From positions 103,078 through 167,077 of the forward strand of contig NZ_JONS01000004.1 in NCBI RefSeq assembly GCF_000711965.1: a stretch of DNA of 64,000 nucleotides, written 5' to 3'. The translations under genes and the position numbers were made by a program. The stretch's first letter is position 1. Each line of letters opens with the position of its first letter. This DNA comes from Actinomyces israelii DSM 43320. Lineage in GTDB: Bacteria; Actinomycetota; Actinomycetes; Actinomycetales; Actinomycetaceae. The notes beneath the pieces are model-generated. The model did no database searches. It was not told where the DNA came from and saw only the letters and a program-made list of their open reading frames with translations. Positions 39,852-50,242 of this stretch are shown here, one piece after another.

Positions 39852-41722
39852 GCCTCGGTCCCCGCCTCCGTCCCGGTCACCGCCTCATGGGCCTCGCGCA
39901 GCACCGCGGTGTCGGGGGTGATGCCGCGGGCGGGGCGGGCGACGTCGTCGAGAAGGACCATGCGGATCGCCCCGGCGCGCACCTTCTTGTCCGAGTGCAT
40001 GTCCTCCACGAGCTCCTCGAAGCGCCCGGCGCCCTCCGGGAAGGACACCGGCAGCCCGGCCGCGCGGAACGCCTGACGGTGCAGGGCCAGGACATCGCCG
40101 CTCAGGCGGCCCATGCGGTGGGCGACCTCGGCGGCGAAGATGCAGCCGACGGCGACTGCCTCCCCGTGGCGCCAGTGGTAACCGGTGGCGGCCTCCACAG
40201 CATGGGCGTAGGTGTGCCCGTAGTTCAGGATCTCCCGCGGTCCCGCCTCAGTGAGGTCCTTGCCGACCACGGCGGCCTTGACGGCCACGGAGCGCGCGAC
40301 GAGCTCGGCGAGCGCGGGCGAGTCCCACCGGATGATGTCGGCGGGATCGGTCATCACGCGGTCCAGGATGACCGGGTCGGCGATGAACCCGCACTTGACG
40401 ACCTCGCCCAGCCCCGCCCGCAGCTCCTTGAGGGGGAGCGCCTCGAGAACGGTCAGGTCGCACACGACGGCCGCCGGCGGGTGGAAGGCGCCGACCAGGT
40501 TCTTGCCCGCCGCGGTGTCGATGCCGCTCTTCCCGCCCACGGCCGCATCGACCATGGCCAGGAGGGTCGTGGGGACGTGGACGACCGGCACGCCCCGCAG
40601 CCAGGTCGCCGCGGCGAAGCCGACCAGGTCGGTCGTCGCGCCCCCACCCACGGCGACGACGCAGCCGTCGCGTCCCATGCGCATCCGACCCAGCTGCTCC
40701 CACAGCGTGTTCAGGACGGTGCTGGACTTGGAGGTCTCACCGCCCGGAACGGTGATCCGCTCGACCCTCAGTCCGGCGGCGCGCAGCCCGTCCTCGTACC
40801 GACCGGCGCGAGTCTCCAGCTCGGGGATGTGGACGAGCGCCACTCCTCCGGTGCCCCCGCCGGGCGCCCCGGCGACGCCGCGCACCACATCGACTGCCAG
40901 GTCCTGCCCGACAACGACCTCGTAGGGCCGCGCACCGAGCACCGTCAGGCGCAGTCGTCCGTCGTCCCCGGCTCGCAGGGACCGGGACGGCGGCACGAGC
41001 ACGCCGGCACCGGTCTCGCTCGGCCTGCGCGGACGCGTGCTCGTGGCGGGGGCCGTCAGGTCCGCCAGCGCCCGCGCGGTGCTGGGGGCCTGGGCTCCCA
41101 GGCCCACCAGGATGAGCGCGGCCACCTGCTGGGGGGTCAGGCCGTCCGCGGGGACAGTCAGCGTGGCGACCTCGGCGTACAGGGGCGCGCGCTGGACGTG
41201 GAGGGCCTCCATCCGCGCCAGGACCGCGCCGTACCTGTCGTGGGGGCCCGTGTGCGCCGCCCCCTGCGCGGCGCGCAGCGCGCCCTCGGCGGTGTCGGAG
41301 TCCGCCTCGGGCGCCACCAGCGGCCGGCCCGTCCCGTCGCCGACGTGCGCGGCGGCCGTCTCGGGGGAGGCGGCCAGGTGCACGACCGTGCGGCCGCGCA
41401 GCAGGGCACGGTTCTGCTCCCGCAGAATGGCGCCCCCGCCCAGCGCCACCACGCCCTGGGCGGGCGCCGGCGAGTCGAGCACCGCGCGCAGGGCGCGCGT
41501 CTCCCGCGTCCGGAATCCCTCCTCCCCCTCCGCGGCGAAGATCTCCGGGATGGTCATACGGGCGCGCCGACGGATCTCGGCGTCGGTGTCGGTGACCTGC
41601 AGCCCGAGGGCCGTGGCGAGCAGGCGCGCCACCGTGGTCTTGCCGGCTCCGGGCAGCCCCACCAGGACCAGCGGAAGGTGCTCCGGTGCGAGTGCGACGT
41701 GAGGGACGGGACGACGGCTCAT
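39848..41722 (-). CDS. aroKB: Fused shikimate kinase / 3-dehydroquinate synthase
   Basis: This 624-residue fusion joins two non-consecutive shikimate pathway steps. Residues about 10-200 are shikimate kinase: GLPGAGKTTVARLLA, DTDAEIRRRARMTIPEIFA, GFRTRETRAL and GGGAIL. Residues about 260-600 are 3-dehydroquinate synthase: PGGETSKSSTVLNTLW, GGGATTDLVGFAAATWLRG, PTTLLAMVDAAVGGKSGID and NYGHTYAHAVE with zinc ligands. Start ATG 41722 overlaps the aroC stop (TGATG) with AAGGAG upstream. It is followed by the kinase-dead paralogue. Confidence 0.94.
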   Translation of the reverse strand: MSRRPVPHVALAPEHLPLVLVGLPGAGKTTVARLLATALGLQVTDTDAEIRRRARMTIPEIFAAEGEEGFRTRETRALRAVLDSPAPAQGVVALGGGAILREQNRALLRGRTVVHLAASPETAAAHVGDGTGRPLVAPEADSDTAEGALRAAQGAAHTGPHDRYGAVLARMEALHVQRAPLYAEVATLTVPADGLTPQQVAALILVGLGAQAPSTARALADLTAPATSTRPRRPSETGAGVLVPPSRSLRAGDDGRLRLTVLGARPYEVVVGQDLAVDVVRGVAGAPGGGTGGVALVHIPELETRAGRYEDGLRAAGLRVERITVPGGETSKSSTVLNTLWEQLGRMRMGRDGCVVAVGGGATTDLVGFAAATWLRGVPVVHVPTTLLAMVDAAVGGKSGIDTAAGKNLVGAFHPPAAVVCDLTVLEALPLKELRAGLGEVVKCGFIADPVILDRVMTDPADIIRWDSPALAELVARSVAVKAAVVGKDLTEAGPREILNYGHTYAHAVEAATGYHWRHGEAVAVGCIFAAEVAHRMGRLSGDVLALHRQAFRAAGLPVSFPEGAGRFEELVEDMHSDKKVRAGAIRMVLLDDVARPARGITPDTAVLREAHEAVTGTEAGTEA

Positions 41723-42954
41723 CACTCTTCTCCTTGCCATTGAGTGCGCTCGGCGATACGGGCGAGGTAGCCCTGAAGGTTGCGCCTGGCCTCCGCCGCG
41801 CTGTCCCCACCGGTCTTGGTCAGCAGCGCGTCCGCCAGGACGAGCGCGACCATGGCCTCCGCGATCACGGCACCGGGCACGACGGCCGTGGTGTCCGAGC
41901 GCTGGTGCAGCCCGCCGGCCGTCTCGCCGGTGGCCATGTCCACGGTGCGCAGCGACCTGGGGACGGTGGAGATCGGCTTGTAGGCGGCGCGCACCCGGAT
42001 CCGGGCGCCGTTGGACATGCCCCCCTCGATGCCGCCGGCCCGGTTCGTCGCGCGCACCACGTGCCCCGCCTCAAGGCTCAGGATCTCGTCATGCGCCCGG
42101 CTGCCGCGCCGTGCGGCCCCGGCGAAGCCGTCGCCGACCTCGACCCCCTTGACCGCCTGGATGCCCATGAGCGCCGCCGCCAGGCGGGCGTCGAGGCGCC
42201 GGTCGGCCTGGACGTGCGCCCCCAGCCCGATGGGCACGCCCGCGGCGATGACCTCGACCACGCCGCCGAGCGTGTCGCCGTCCTTCCCGGCGGCGTCGAT
42301 CTCGGCCACCATGGCCGCCGAGACGGCCGGGTCGGCGCAGCGCACCGGATCGGCGGTCAGGCGCTGCTCGTCGTCGGCAGTGGGGCGGGGCGCGTCGTCG
42401 GGCAGCGACACCGAGCCGACACGCACGACGTGGCTGACCAGGCGGATGCCGGCGACCTGCTCGATCACTGCGGCCGCCACGGCTCCGAGGGCGACCCGGG
42501 CGGCGGTCTCGCGGGCGGAGGCCCGCTCCAGGACCGGCCGGGCGTCGGCGAGGTCGTACTTGAGCAGGCCGGGCAGGTCGGCGTGACCGGGACGCGGCCG
42601 GGTCAGGGGCCGGTTGCGGGCGATCTCGCGCTCGTCCCCGGCGCCGGCGTCGCGCAGGAGCGCGGCGGGGTCGACCGGGTCGGCGCTCATGACGGTGGAC
42701 CACTTGGGCCACTCGGAGTTGCCGATCTGCAGGGCGATGGGGCTGCCGATGGTGCGTCCGTGGCGGATGCCGCCGAGGACCGCCAGGCGGTCCTGCTCGA
42801 AGGCCTGGCGCGCGCCCCGCCCGTGGCCGAGCCGGCGGCGCTCCAGCGCCCGGGCGATCTGCTCACCGGTGATCTCCACGCCGGCCGGAACGCCCTCGAG
42901 CAGCGCGGTGAGGGCCTCGCCGTGAGACTCGCCGGCAGTCATCCATCGAAGCAT
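41722..42954 (-). CDS. aroC: Chorismate synthase
   Basis: AroC converts EPSP to chorismate with reduced FMN. The roughly 410-residue protein has the signature [21 protein letters not shown] at the N-terminus, [16 protein letters not shown], and [13 protein letters not shown] with GHVVRAT before it. All are typical. ATG 42954 is preferred over 42966 because it begins at the conserved [12 protein letters not shown]. It is in the run mltG-aroE-aroC-aroKB. Confidence 0.95.
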   Translation of the reverse strand: MLRWMTAGESHGEALTALLEGVPAGVEITGEQIARALERRRLGHGRGARQAFEQDRLAVLGGIRHGRTIGSPIALQIGNSEWPKWSTVMSADPVDPAALLRDAGAGDEREIARNRPLTRPRPGHADLPGLLKYDLADARPVLERASARETAARVALGAVAAAVIEQVAGIRLVSHVVRVGSVSLPDDAPRPTADDEQRLTADPVRCADPAVSAAMVAEIDAAGKDGDTLGGVVEVIAAGVPIGLGAHVQADRRLDARLAAALMGIQAVKGVEVGDGFAGAARRGSRAHDEILSLEAGHVVRATNRAGGIEGGMSNGARIRVRAAYKPISTVPRSLRTVDMATGETAGGLHQRSDTTAVVPGAVIAEAMVALVLADALLTKTGGDSAAEARRNLQGYLARIAERTQWQGEE

Positions 42955-43000
42955 GAGGACGATCATCCCACACGATGTCGCTTCCGCAGGCCCGGCCTCC

Positions 43001-43930
43001 TCAGCGGGCGGCCACGGCGGCCTCGAGAGCCTCCCGCATGGGCCCGACCGGCGGGGTCCGCCCGGTCATGAGAGTGACCTGCGGGACGGCCTGATACAGC
43101 AGCATGAGCCGGCCGGGCACCGCGCAGCCTCCGGCGGCCGTCCACGCGGCGGCCAGCGGGGTGGGCCACGGCGCGTAGACGACGTCGAGCATGACGGCCC
43201 GCGTCCTCCCCCGGCGCTCCAGGGCCGCCGCCATTGGCGCGGCGAGCGCGTCGGCGGCGCCCGCGGGCAGCGTCGAGACGACCAGGTCGGCGTGGGCGAG
43301 AAGGTCGGCCACAGAGCCGTCGGAGACGGCGTCGCCCGGACGCCAGGGCAGGGCGGTGACGGACAGGCCCATGCGGTGCGCCGCGGCCGCAGCGCGTCCG
43401 GCGCCCGCGTGCCGGCGGGCGGCCACGACGATGTCGGTGGCGCCGAGCTCGGCCAGGGCCGCCAGGGCCGAGCAGGCGGTGGCCCCCGAGCCGAGCACCA
43501 CGGCCCGCGCGCCGTCGTGGCGGCCCGCCGGGGCGGCCTCGCGCAGAGCGCCGACGATCCCGGCGACGTCGGTGTTGAAGCCCGCCAGGAGCGCGCGGCC
43601 CCTCCCCGCGCGCTGGGCGACGACGGTGTTCGCCGCTCCGACAACAGCGGCCAGCGGGTCGACTGCGTCGAGCAGGGGAAGCACGGTCTGCTTGTGCGGC
43701 ATGGTCACGCTCAGGCCGGCCCAGACCGGTCCCGCGGCGCTCGCAGCGGCGACCTCGGCCAGCATCCCGCGCAGGCGCGCCGGAGAGACCTCCCGGACCT
43801 CGTACCTCCAGTCCTCCAGGCCGAGGCTGCGGTAGGCGGCCGCGTGCAGCACCGGGGACAGGGAGTGGGCGACAGGCCGACCGATGACGGCCGCCCGGTG
43901 CGCCGCACCGCCGGCCCCAGGGGCTCCCAT
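43001..43930 (-). CDS. aroE: Shikimate dehydrogenase (NADP+)
   Basis: AroE reduces 3-dehydroshikimate to shikimate. The 309-residue protein has the shikimate-binding [20 protein letters not shown], the catalytic lysine in [22 protein letters not shown] with the partner Asp, and the NADP loop [16 protein letters not shown]. The start ATG 43930 lies 5 bp after the mltG stop; the upstream open frame is the antisense-like tail of mltG and not AroE. Confidence 0.92.
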   Translation of the reverse strand: MGAPGAGGAAHRAAVIGRPVAHSLSPVLHAAAYRSLGLEDWRYEVREVSPARLRGMLAEVAAASAAGPVWAGLSVTMPHKQTVLPLLDAVDPLAAVVGAANTVVAQRAGRGRALLAGFNTDVAGIVGALREAAPAGRHDGARAVVLGSGATACSALAALAELGATDIVVAARRHAGAGRAAAAAHRMGLSVTALPWRPGDAVSDGSVADLLAHADLVVSTLPAGAADALAAPMAAALERRGRTRAVMLDVVYAPWPTPLAAAWTAAGGCAVPGRLMLLYQAVPQVTLMTGRTPPVGPMREALEAAVAAR

Positions 43931-43935
43931 GGGAC

Positions 43936-45210
43936 TCAGCCCCCCGCCGTGGGCGTCGGGCCGGGGCTGGAGCCGGCGCCGGGGCTGGCGGTCGCGCTGG
44001 GGCTGGCGGTCGCGCTGGAGCCGTAGCACTTGTCGGGATGCTCCTCGCAGTAGGCGTCGAACTTCTTCTTGTTCTCGTCCTGCTCCTCGTTGGTGGTGGC
44101 GAAGAGCGTCTCCCCGGTGTCGAGATTGACCGTGACGAAGTACAGCCAGTCGCCCCGCTCGGGGCTGATGACCGCCTTGATGGTCTCCTCGCCCGGGCTG
44201 CCGATCGGAGTCGGAGGCAGGCCCGCGTGGATGTAGGTGTTGTAGGGGTTGTTGCCGTCGGCGAGCTGATCGGCCGTCGGGATCCCTCCCGAGCGCCCCA
44301 CGCCGTACAGGACGGTGGAGTCCATCTGGAGCAGGCCCCGGGTCGGCCCGTCGGTGTCCTTCAGGCGGTTCTCAATGACTCGGGCGATCTTCGAGTAGTA
44401 CTCCGAGGTGCCCTCGCGCTCCACGATCGAGGCCTTGATCAGCACGGCCTGGTAGTCGGCCTTCGACACGCCCAGATCCTGCAGCCGGCTGACCGTGGTG
44501 GACACCATCGAGGCGACGACATCCGTCACGGACGCGCCTCCCTCGATGTCGTAGGTGCCGGGCGCGAGCCATCCCTCGACCTCGCCGCCGGCGACATCGG
44601 GCAGCCCGATGGCGTCCTTGGCCTTGAAGGCCTCGTCCACCTGCGCCTCGGTGTAGTGGCCCACGCTTATGAGGCGGTCCTTGACCTGGGCCTTCGTGGC
44701 GCCCTCGGCGACGGTGAGCGTGTGGTCGGACTTCGACGTCGGGTCGAGCAGCAGGGCGACGGCATTGGCCCCCGACATGTGGTGGCGCAGCGTGTAGGTG
44801 CCCGGCTGGATGTTGATCGCGTTGGCGTTGTCGTCGTAGGCCTCCAGGAAGGCCCTGGCCGTCGCCACGACGTCGGCGTCCACGAGGATCTGGGCGATGT
44901 CCTTGCCCACGGCGCCGTCGGGAATGGTGACCGTCACCTCGTCCTCGCCGGCGCCCTCGTAGTCCTTGGGAGCGGTCACGAAGTTCTCGATTCCGGTGTG
45001 CTTGTAGGCCGCCCAGCCCACACCGCCGACGGCCGAGAGGACGAGCACCAGGACCAGGGCGGTGATCAGCCGGCGCTTGCGCTTCCTGCGGCGCCGGGCC
45101 CGCTCCTCCCGGCGCCGGGCGCGTGCCGCATCCAGGCGACGCCCCGTGATCCGCTTGGGCTCACGCGGCTCAATACCCAATTGGGTGAAGAAGTCGTCGT
45201 CCTGGCTCAC
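43936..45210 (-). CDS. mltG: Endolytic peptidoglycan transglycosylase MltG
   Basis: MltG cuts nascent glycan strands at the membrane and sets their length. The 424-residue protein has a basic Arg-rich cytoplasmic part (RRREERARRRRKRKRR), one transmembrane helix (LITALVLVLVLSAVGGVGWA), a LysM-like segment, and the YceG domain with EGWLAPGTYDI and the catalytic Glu in KASIVEREGTS. The C-terminal tail is a Ser/Ala/Thr/Pro-Gly repeat containing an exact 18-bp duplication. GTG 45210 overlaps the ruvX stop (TAGTG). Confidence 0.92.
   Translation of the reverse strand: MSQDDDFFTQLGIEPREPKRITGRRLDAARARRREERARRRRKRKRRLITALVLVLVLSAVGGVGWAAYKHTGIENFVTAPKDYEGAGEDEVTVTIPDGAVGKDIAQILVDADVVATARAFLEAYDDNANAINIQPGTYTLRHHMSGANAVALLLDPTSKSDHTLTVAEGATKAQVKDRLISVGHYTEAQVDEAFKAKDAIGLPDVAGGEVEGWLAPGTYDIEGGASVTDVVASMVSTTVSRLQDLGVSKADYQAVLIKASIVEREGTSEYYSKIARVIENRLKDTDGPTRGLLQMDSTVLYGVGRSGGIPTADQLADGNNPYNTYIHAGLPPTPIGSPGEETIKAVISPERGDWLYFVTVNLDTGETLFATTNEEQDENKKKFDAYCEEHPDKCYGSSATASPSATASPGAGSSPGPTPTAGG
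43981..44016 (-). repeat. Exact 18-bp tandem duplication in the mltG tail
   Basis: Two adjacent identical 18-bp copies encode the (SATASP) repeat of the low-complexity C-terminus. The unit keeps frame, so tail length could vary between strains. Confidence 0.9.
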
Positions 45211-45683
45211 TATCTGTCTCTCCGAGTCGGGGGGACGAGCTCGCCCGCCGGGGCGTTCGTCGTTCGCTCTGTATCAAGGGCCTGGTCGAGGATAACCACG
45301 GCCGCCGCTTGATCAACGACCTTCCGAAAGCTCGCCTCCGTTCGACCGGATTCGTGAAGCTCCCGGTGGGCCGTCACGGTGGACAAGCGCTCGTCCACCA
45401 GGCGCACGCTCGTCGGCGTCACAAGCTGGGCCAGCCCTCGCGCCCACCGACGGGCGTCCTCGGTGGAAGTCGATGAGCCACCATCCATGCGACGCGGCAG
45501 ACCGACAACCGCCTCCATGGCATGGTACTCCTCGATCAGGTCGGCAGCCTCCTCAAGGTCGGCGCCGAAACGGTCACGCTTGAGTGTCGTCACCGGTACC
45601 GAGAGAATCGCCTGCTCGTCGCACCGGGCGACGCCGATTCGCACTCTGCCGACGTCGAAGGCCAGCCGAACTCCAGGACGCAC
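45210..45683 (-). CDS. ruvX: Holliday-junction-resolvase-like RuvX/YqgF
   Basis: The RNase-H-fold YqgF family is implicated in 16S rRNA maturation and junction resolution. The 157-residue protein has the first catalytic Asp in LAFDVGRVRIGVARCD, GLPRRMDGGSS, VRLVDERLSTVTAH with the second acidic site, and VDQAAAVVILDQALD with the third. Order alaS-ruvX-mltG is typical of actinobacteria. Confidence 0.93.
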   Translation of the reverse strand: MRPGVRLAFDVGRVRIGVARCDEQAILSVPVTTLKRDRFGADLEEAADLIEEYHAMEAVVGLPRRMDGGSSTSTEDARRWARGLAQLVTPTSVRLVDERLSTVTAHRELHESGRTEASFRKVVDQAAAVVILDQALDTERTTNAPAGELVPPTRRDR

Positions 45684-45695
45684 GTCGCCTCGGTC

Positions 45696-48407
45696 TCAGG
45701 CGAGCTCGCCCGCGAGGGCCTCCAGGGCGGCGGCGATCCTGCGGGCGTCCTGCCCGCCGCCCTGGGCGACGTCGTCCTTCCCGCCGCCGCCGCCGCCGAG
45801 AACGGCGGCCGCGGCGCGCACGAGCGCACCCGCCCTGGCCCCGGCGCTCCGGGCGGCGGCATTGGTGGCGACCACCACGAGGGGGCGCTCTCCGGCCGTG
45901 CCCGCCACGGCGATGACGGCGGCCTCGGAGCCGGGCAGCCGGCCGCGCACGTCCAGGGCGAGGGCGCGCAGCGCGTCGGCCGAGCCGACGGCGCCGACGT
46001 CGGCGGCCACCAGGAGGTAGCCGCCTCTGCGAGCGGCCGAGGCCGCCAGCTCGCCCGCGCGCGAGGCCAGCGCGGCCTGCCGGGCGGCGGCGAGCTTCTT
46101 CTCCGCCTCCTTCAGGCGGCTCATGAGCGACTCCACGCGACCCGGCAGCTCCTCGGGCCGGCCTCCCACCAGGGCGGAGAGCTGGGAGACCAGCGCGTGC
46201 TCCTTGTGCTGGAAGTGGTAGGCCGAGTCGGCCACCAGGGCGTCGATGCGCCGCACGCCCGAGCCGATGGAGCCCTCGGAGAGCAGCGCGATCCGGCCGA
46301 TGTGCCCGGTGGAGGGCACGTGGGTGCCGCCGCACAGCTCCTTGTCGAAGTTCTCCCCGATGGTGACCACGCGCACGTCCTTGCCGTACTTCTCGCCGAA
46401 CAGGGCGATGGCGCCCTGGCGGCGCGCCTCCTCCAGCGGCATCACCTCGGTGGTCACCACGAGGTCCTCGGCGACCTTGTCGTTGACGAGGGACTCGATG
46501 TCGTCCATCTGGGCGCCGCTGACCGCTGAGGGGTGGCGGAAGTCGAAGCGCAGGCGGGCGGGCGAGTTCTCGGATCCGGCCTGGGGGGCGTCCGGGGCCA
46601 CCACCCGGCGCAGGCCGGCGTAGACCATGTGGGTGGAGGTGTGGGCCCGGGCGATGGCCAGGCGGCGGACGGCGTCGATCTCGGCGTAGGCGTGCTCGCC
46701 GAGTGCCGCGGTGCCCTCGGTGAGGGTCCCGCGGTGGACGGACAGGCCGCGGACGGGGGCCTGGACGTCGCGGACCTCGATGACGCCGCCGTCGGCCAGG
46801 CGAATGGTGCCGTGGTCGGCGAGCTGGCCGCCCATCTCGGCGTAGAACGGGGTGCGGTCCAGGACGATCTCGACCTCGGCGGGGGCGGTGGCCACGGGCG
46901 CGGGCGCGCCGTCGACGAGCAGACCGGTGACCACGGCGTCGGCCGCCGAGTCGGTGTAGCCCAGGAAGGTCGACGGGCCGCCCATGGCCTTCTGGATCTC
47001 GTGGAAGGCGCGCACGTCGGTCAGCCCGGTCTTCTTGGCGCGGGAATCGGCCCGGGCGCGCTCCCTCTGCCGCTCCATGAGGACGCGGAAGCCGTCCTCA
47101 TCGACCTCGACGCCCTGCTCGGCGGCCATCTCCAGGGTCAGGTCGATCGGGAACCCGTAGGTGTCGTGCAGGGCGAAGGCGCGGTCGCCGGCCAGGACCG
47201 GCCGGCCGGGCCGGCTCTTGGCGTCGGCCACCGCCGTGTCCAGGATGGTGGTGCCCGCGGCCAGGGTGCGGCGGAAGGCGTCCTCCTCGGCGTAGGCGAC
47301 CTCGGAGATGGTCGACCAGCCCGCCTCCAGCTCGGGGTAGGAGGCCTTCATGGCGTCCTTCGAGGCGGTCAGCAGGGTCGGCAGGGAGGCGGAGTCCACG
47401 CCCAGCAGGCGCATGGAGCGCACGGCGCGGCGGATGAGTCGGCGCAGCACGTAGCCGCGCCCGTCGTTGCCCGGGCGCACGCCGTCACCGATGAGCATGA
47501 GCGAGGAGCGCACGTGGTCGGCGACGACCCGCATGCGCACGTCGTCCATGTAGGCGCCGCGGGCGCTATCCGACCCGTGCGGGCCGGCCGCGCCGAGCCC
47601 GTAGGTCCGCCCGGACATCTTCTGGACGGCCGCGATGACGGGGTAGACCTCGTCGATCTCGTACATGTTCGGCTTGTCCTGCATGATGAAGGCGAGGCGC
47701 TCCAGGCCGGCGCCGGTGTCGATCGCCGTGCGGTCGAGCTTGCCCACCAGCTCGAAGTCGTGGCCCTTGCCCTCACCGCGGACGAACTCGTCGAAGACCA
47801 GGTTCCAGATCTCCAGGAAGCGGTCGCCCTGCGCGTCGGCCTCCGGGCCGCCGTCGGGGCCGTAGGCGGGGCCGCGGTCGTAGTGGATCTCGCAGCAGGA
47901 GCCGGCCGGGCCCGGCTGGCCCGTGGACCAGGAGATCTCCTCGAACGGGAGCCTCTGGACGCGCTCGGCCGGGACGCCGACGACCCGGGTCCAGTGGTCG
48001 AAGGAGACCCGGTCCTCCTCCCAGATCGTCATCCACAGCCGGTCGCCGTCCAGGCCGTAGCCGCCGTCGTCCCTGGAGCCGGTGAGCAGGTTCCAGGCGT
48101 AGTCGATCGCCCCCTCCTTGAAGTAGTCGCCGAAGGAGAAGTTGCCGTTCATCTGGAAGAACGTGCCGTGGCGGGTGGTCTTGCCGACGTTGTCGATGTC
48201 GTTGGTGCGGATGCACTTCTGCACGCTGGCGGCGCGGGGCCACGGGGCGGGCTCGGTGCCCAGGATGTAGGGGATGAACGGGACCATGCCCGCCACGGTG
48301 AACAGGATCGAGGGCTCCGGGGAGACCAGGGGCACGGAGGGACGGATCTCGTGACCGTTCGCGGCGAAGTAGTCGAGCCAGCGGGTACGGATCTCAGAGG
48401 TGCGCAT
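45696..48407 (-). CDS. alaS: Alanyl-tRNA synthetase
   Basis: AlaS charges tRNA-Ala and edits mischarged Ser/Gly. The 903-residue protein has the class II core (HGTFFQMNGNFSFGDYFKEG, GAGLERLAFIMQDKPNMYE), the editing domain with zinc ligands in ARAHTSTHMVYAGLRRVV and CGGTHVPSTGHIG, and the C-Ala region at the end. The last 60 residues (GGGGGGKDDVAQGGGQ) carry the expected glycine-rich segment. Length is close to normal. Confidence 0.97.
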   Translation of the reverse strand: MRTSEIRTRWLDYFAANGHEIRPSVPLVSPEPSILFTVAGMVPFIPYILGTEPAPWPRAASVQKCIRTNDIDNVGKTTRHGTFFQMNGNFSFGDYFKEGAIDYAWNLLTGSRDDGGYGLDGDRLWMTIWEEDRVSFDHWTRVVGVPAERVQRLPFEEISWSTGQPGPAGSCCEIHYDRGPAYGPDGGPEADAQGDRFLEIWNLVFDEFVRGEGKGHDFELVGKLDRTAIDTGAGLERLAFIMQDKPNMYEIDEVYPVIAAVQKMSGRTYGLGAAGPHGSDSARGAYMDDVRMRVVADHVRSSLMLIGDGVRPGNDGRGYVLRRLIRRAVRSMRLLGVDSASLPTLLTASKDAMKASYPELEAGWSTISEVAYAEEDAFRRTLAAGTTILDTAVADAKSRPGRPVLAGDRAFALHDTYGFPIDLTLEMAAEQGVEVDEDGFRVLMERQRERARADSRAKKTGLTDVRAFHEIQKAMGGPSTFLGYTDSAADAVVTGLLVDGAPAPVATAPAEVEIVLDRTPFYAEMGGQLADHGTIRLADGGVIEVRDVQAPVRGLSVHRGTLTEGTAALGEHAYAEIDAVRRLAIARAHTSTHMVYAGLRRVVAPDAPQAGSENSPARLRFDFRHPSAVSGAQMDDIESLVNDKVAEDLVVTTEVMPLEEARRQGAIALFGEKYGKDVRVVTIGENFDKELCGGTHVPSTGHIGRIALLSEGSIGSGVRRIDALVADSAYHFQHKEHALVSQLSALVGGRPEELPGRVESLMSRLKEAEKKLAAARQAALASRAGELAASAARRGGYLLVAADVGAVGSADALRALALDVRGRLPGSEAAVIAVAGTAGERPLVVVATNAAARSAGARAGALVRAAAAVLGGGGGGKDDVAQGGGQDARRIAAALEALAGELA

Positions 48408-48609
48408 GGAGTTCCTCGCAGTATTTCTTCTGTTTCTTCAGTGTGTCGGGCGGCCGCCGCATCCGGCCGGCACGGGGGTGGAGCGGAACGGGAGAACCGG
48501 GGCGAGACTACCCCGGAATGCGGCGGCGCCCCGAACCGGCGGGCGGTCCGGGGCGTCCCGAGCGCCGGATCGGCGCTCGCTCACGGCTCGGTGGCGGCTC
48601 GTGGTCGGC

Positions 48610-49233
48610 TCAGCGCGAGTAGTACTCGACGACCATCTGGACGTCACAGGTCACGGGGACCTCATCGCGCTTGGGCCGACGCACGAGCGTGGCGGACAGC
48701 TTCTCCAGCTCGACCTTGAGGTAGTCCGGCACGGGCGGCAGGACGTCGCGGTGGGTGCCGGCGGCGGCGATCTGGAAGGGCGTCATGACCTGCGAGCGCG
48801 GGCGGACCTGGATGATCTGGCCGGGCTTGACGCGGAAGGACGGACGGTCCACGACCCTCCCGTCCACCAGGATGTGGCGGTGGACGACGTTCTGGCGGGC
48901 CTGGGCGATCGTGCGGGCGAAGCCCGAGCGCAGGACGAGGGCGTCCAGACGCATCTCGAGCAGCTCGACCAGGGACTCGCCCGTCAGGCCCTTCTCCCGG
49001 CGGGCCTCCTGGAAGACGCGCTGCAGCTGGGCCTCGCGGATGCCGTACTGGGCGCGCAGGCGCTGCTTCTCCTTCAGACGCACGGCGTAGTCGGACTCGG
49101 CGCGACGACGGGCACGGCCGTGCTCGCCGGGGCCGTAGGGGCGGCGCTCGAAGTAGCGCACGGCCTTGGGGGTCAGCGGGATGCCGAGGGCGCGCGACAG
49201 GCGCACCTGGCGGCGGGAGCGGGAGGAGCTCAT
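48610..49233 (-). CDS. rpsD: Small-subunit ribosomal protein S4
   Basis: S4 is a primary 16S rRNA binder. The 207-residue protein starts MSSSRSRRQVRLSRALG, lacks the N-terminal cysteine zinc motif, and has the S4 RNA-binding domain LEMRLDALVLRSGFARTIAQ and ARQNVVHRHILVDGRVV. It lies outside the spc/alpha ribosomal operon, next to alaS, as in other actinobacteria. The upstream frame is not S4. S4 often autoregulates, but I cannot define a binding site here. Confidence 0.96.
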   Translation of the reverse strand: MSSSRSRRQVRLSRALGIPLTPKAVRYFERRPYGPGEHGRARRRAESDYAVRLKEKQRLRAQYGIREAQLQRVFQEARREKGLTGESLVELLEMRLDALVLRSGFARTIAQARQNVVHRHILVDGRVVDRPSFRVKPGQIIQVRPRSQVMTPFQIAAAGTHRDVLPPVPDYLKVELEKLSATLVRRPKRDEVPVTCDVQMVVEYYSR

Positions 49234-49343
49234 GGTTCGTCTTCCTGTCGGATCGGATCGCACGCCGCGAACGGGTGTCCGCGGCGCGGGGTCAGCCTGC
49301 ACGGGCCGGGACCCCAGGACCGTCGCCGCGCACAGGCGCGCGA

Positions 49344-49373
49344 CGGCAGCCCGGGTACTGTACCGGGCTGCCG
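49344..49373 (-). terminator. Strong hairpin between the permease gene and rpsD
   Basis: Arms CGGCAGCCCGG and CCGGGCTGCCG pair perfectly over 11 bp, with a further self-complementary GTACTGTAC core. It lies 41 bp after the permease stop and 110 bp before the rpsD start on the same strand. It probably terminates the rarA-permease unit. An S4 leader structure is an alternative. Confidence 0.6.
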
Positions 49374-49414
49374 ACTCGGAACGCATCTCGCGGCGCTCGA
49401 CTGTGATCCGATCC

Positions 49415-50242
49415 TCAGCCGGGGGCGCTCGTGCTCGGTGCCGCGGCCCGTGCGCGCCGGCGCGCACGCTCCTTGCGCAGCACGGCGACGACGACGCCGA
49501 GGAGGAACAGGTCGAACAGGGCGGCTCCGGTCGTGGGGCTGATGCGGGCGGCCGCAGCGGCTCCGGCCGGGGCCGCGAGGGCCGCGCCGAGCCCGACGAT
49601 CGCCCCGGCCCTCAGGTCCACGACGCCGTGCCTGAGACTGGTCCATGTCCCGGTCAGGGCGGTCGGGATCATGACGAGCAGCGAGGTGCCCCGGGCCAGG
49701 AGGTCGCCCACGCCGACGACCAGCTCGAGGCCGGGTACGATGACGCTGCCCCCGCCCACGCCGACGAGCCCCGACAGGAGCCCGGCGACCGCTCCGACTG
49801 CGATCAGGGCGGCGCAGCGCGGCGGGTCGAGGGCCAGCGCCGCCTCGCGCACGGGCGTGTGCAGCCGCATGGAGACGCCCACGGAGGCGGCGAAGCCGAC
49901 GAAGATCCAGGGCAGCACCCGCTCGGGCAGGCGCCGCAGCGCCAGGACGCCGGCCTGCGCGCCGACGAGCGAGCCGACCACCAGCAGGCCCCCCGCAGCC
50001 GGGGAGATCTCCCCGCGCGCGCCGTAGGAGACCGAGCCGGCGACGGCGGTGAGCACGATGGCGGCCAGGGACGTGGCCGCCGCCCTGCGCTGATCCATGC
50101 CGAGCACGGCCATGAGCGCGGGGACGATGACTACTCCCCCGCCGACGCCGAACAGGCCGGACAGGAAGCCCGCGCCGACGCCGGTGGCCAGGACCAGGAC
50201 CACTCGGCGCACGGCGGCCCCCGGTGCCGCCGGCGCGCTCAC
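49415..50242 (-). CDS. TauE/SafE-family membrane permease
   Basis: TauE/SafE proteins export sulfite, sulfoacetate or related organosulfur anions. The 275-residue protein has 7-8 hydrophobic segments and the duplicated family motif [19 protein letters not shown] near the N-terminus and [20 protein letters not shown] at the middle. GTG 50242 overlaps the rarA stop by 4 bp. The C-terminus is a short basic tail ([12 protein letters not shown]). The substrate is unknown. Confidence 0.87.
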   Translation of the reverse strand: MSAPAAPGAAVRRVVLVLATGVGAGFLSGLFGVGGGVVIVPALMAVLGMDQRRAAATSLAAIVLTAVAGSVSYGARGEISPAAGGLLVVGSLVGAQAGVLALRRLPERVLPWIFVGFAASVGVSMRLHTPVREAALALDPPRCAALIAVGAVAGLLSGLVGVGGGSVIVPGLELVVGVGDLLARGTSLLVMIPTALTGTWTSLRHGVVDLRAGAIVGLGAALAAPAGAAAAARISPTTGAALFDLFLLGVVVAVLRKERARRRARAAAPSTSAPG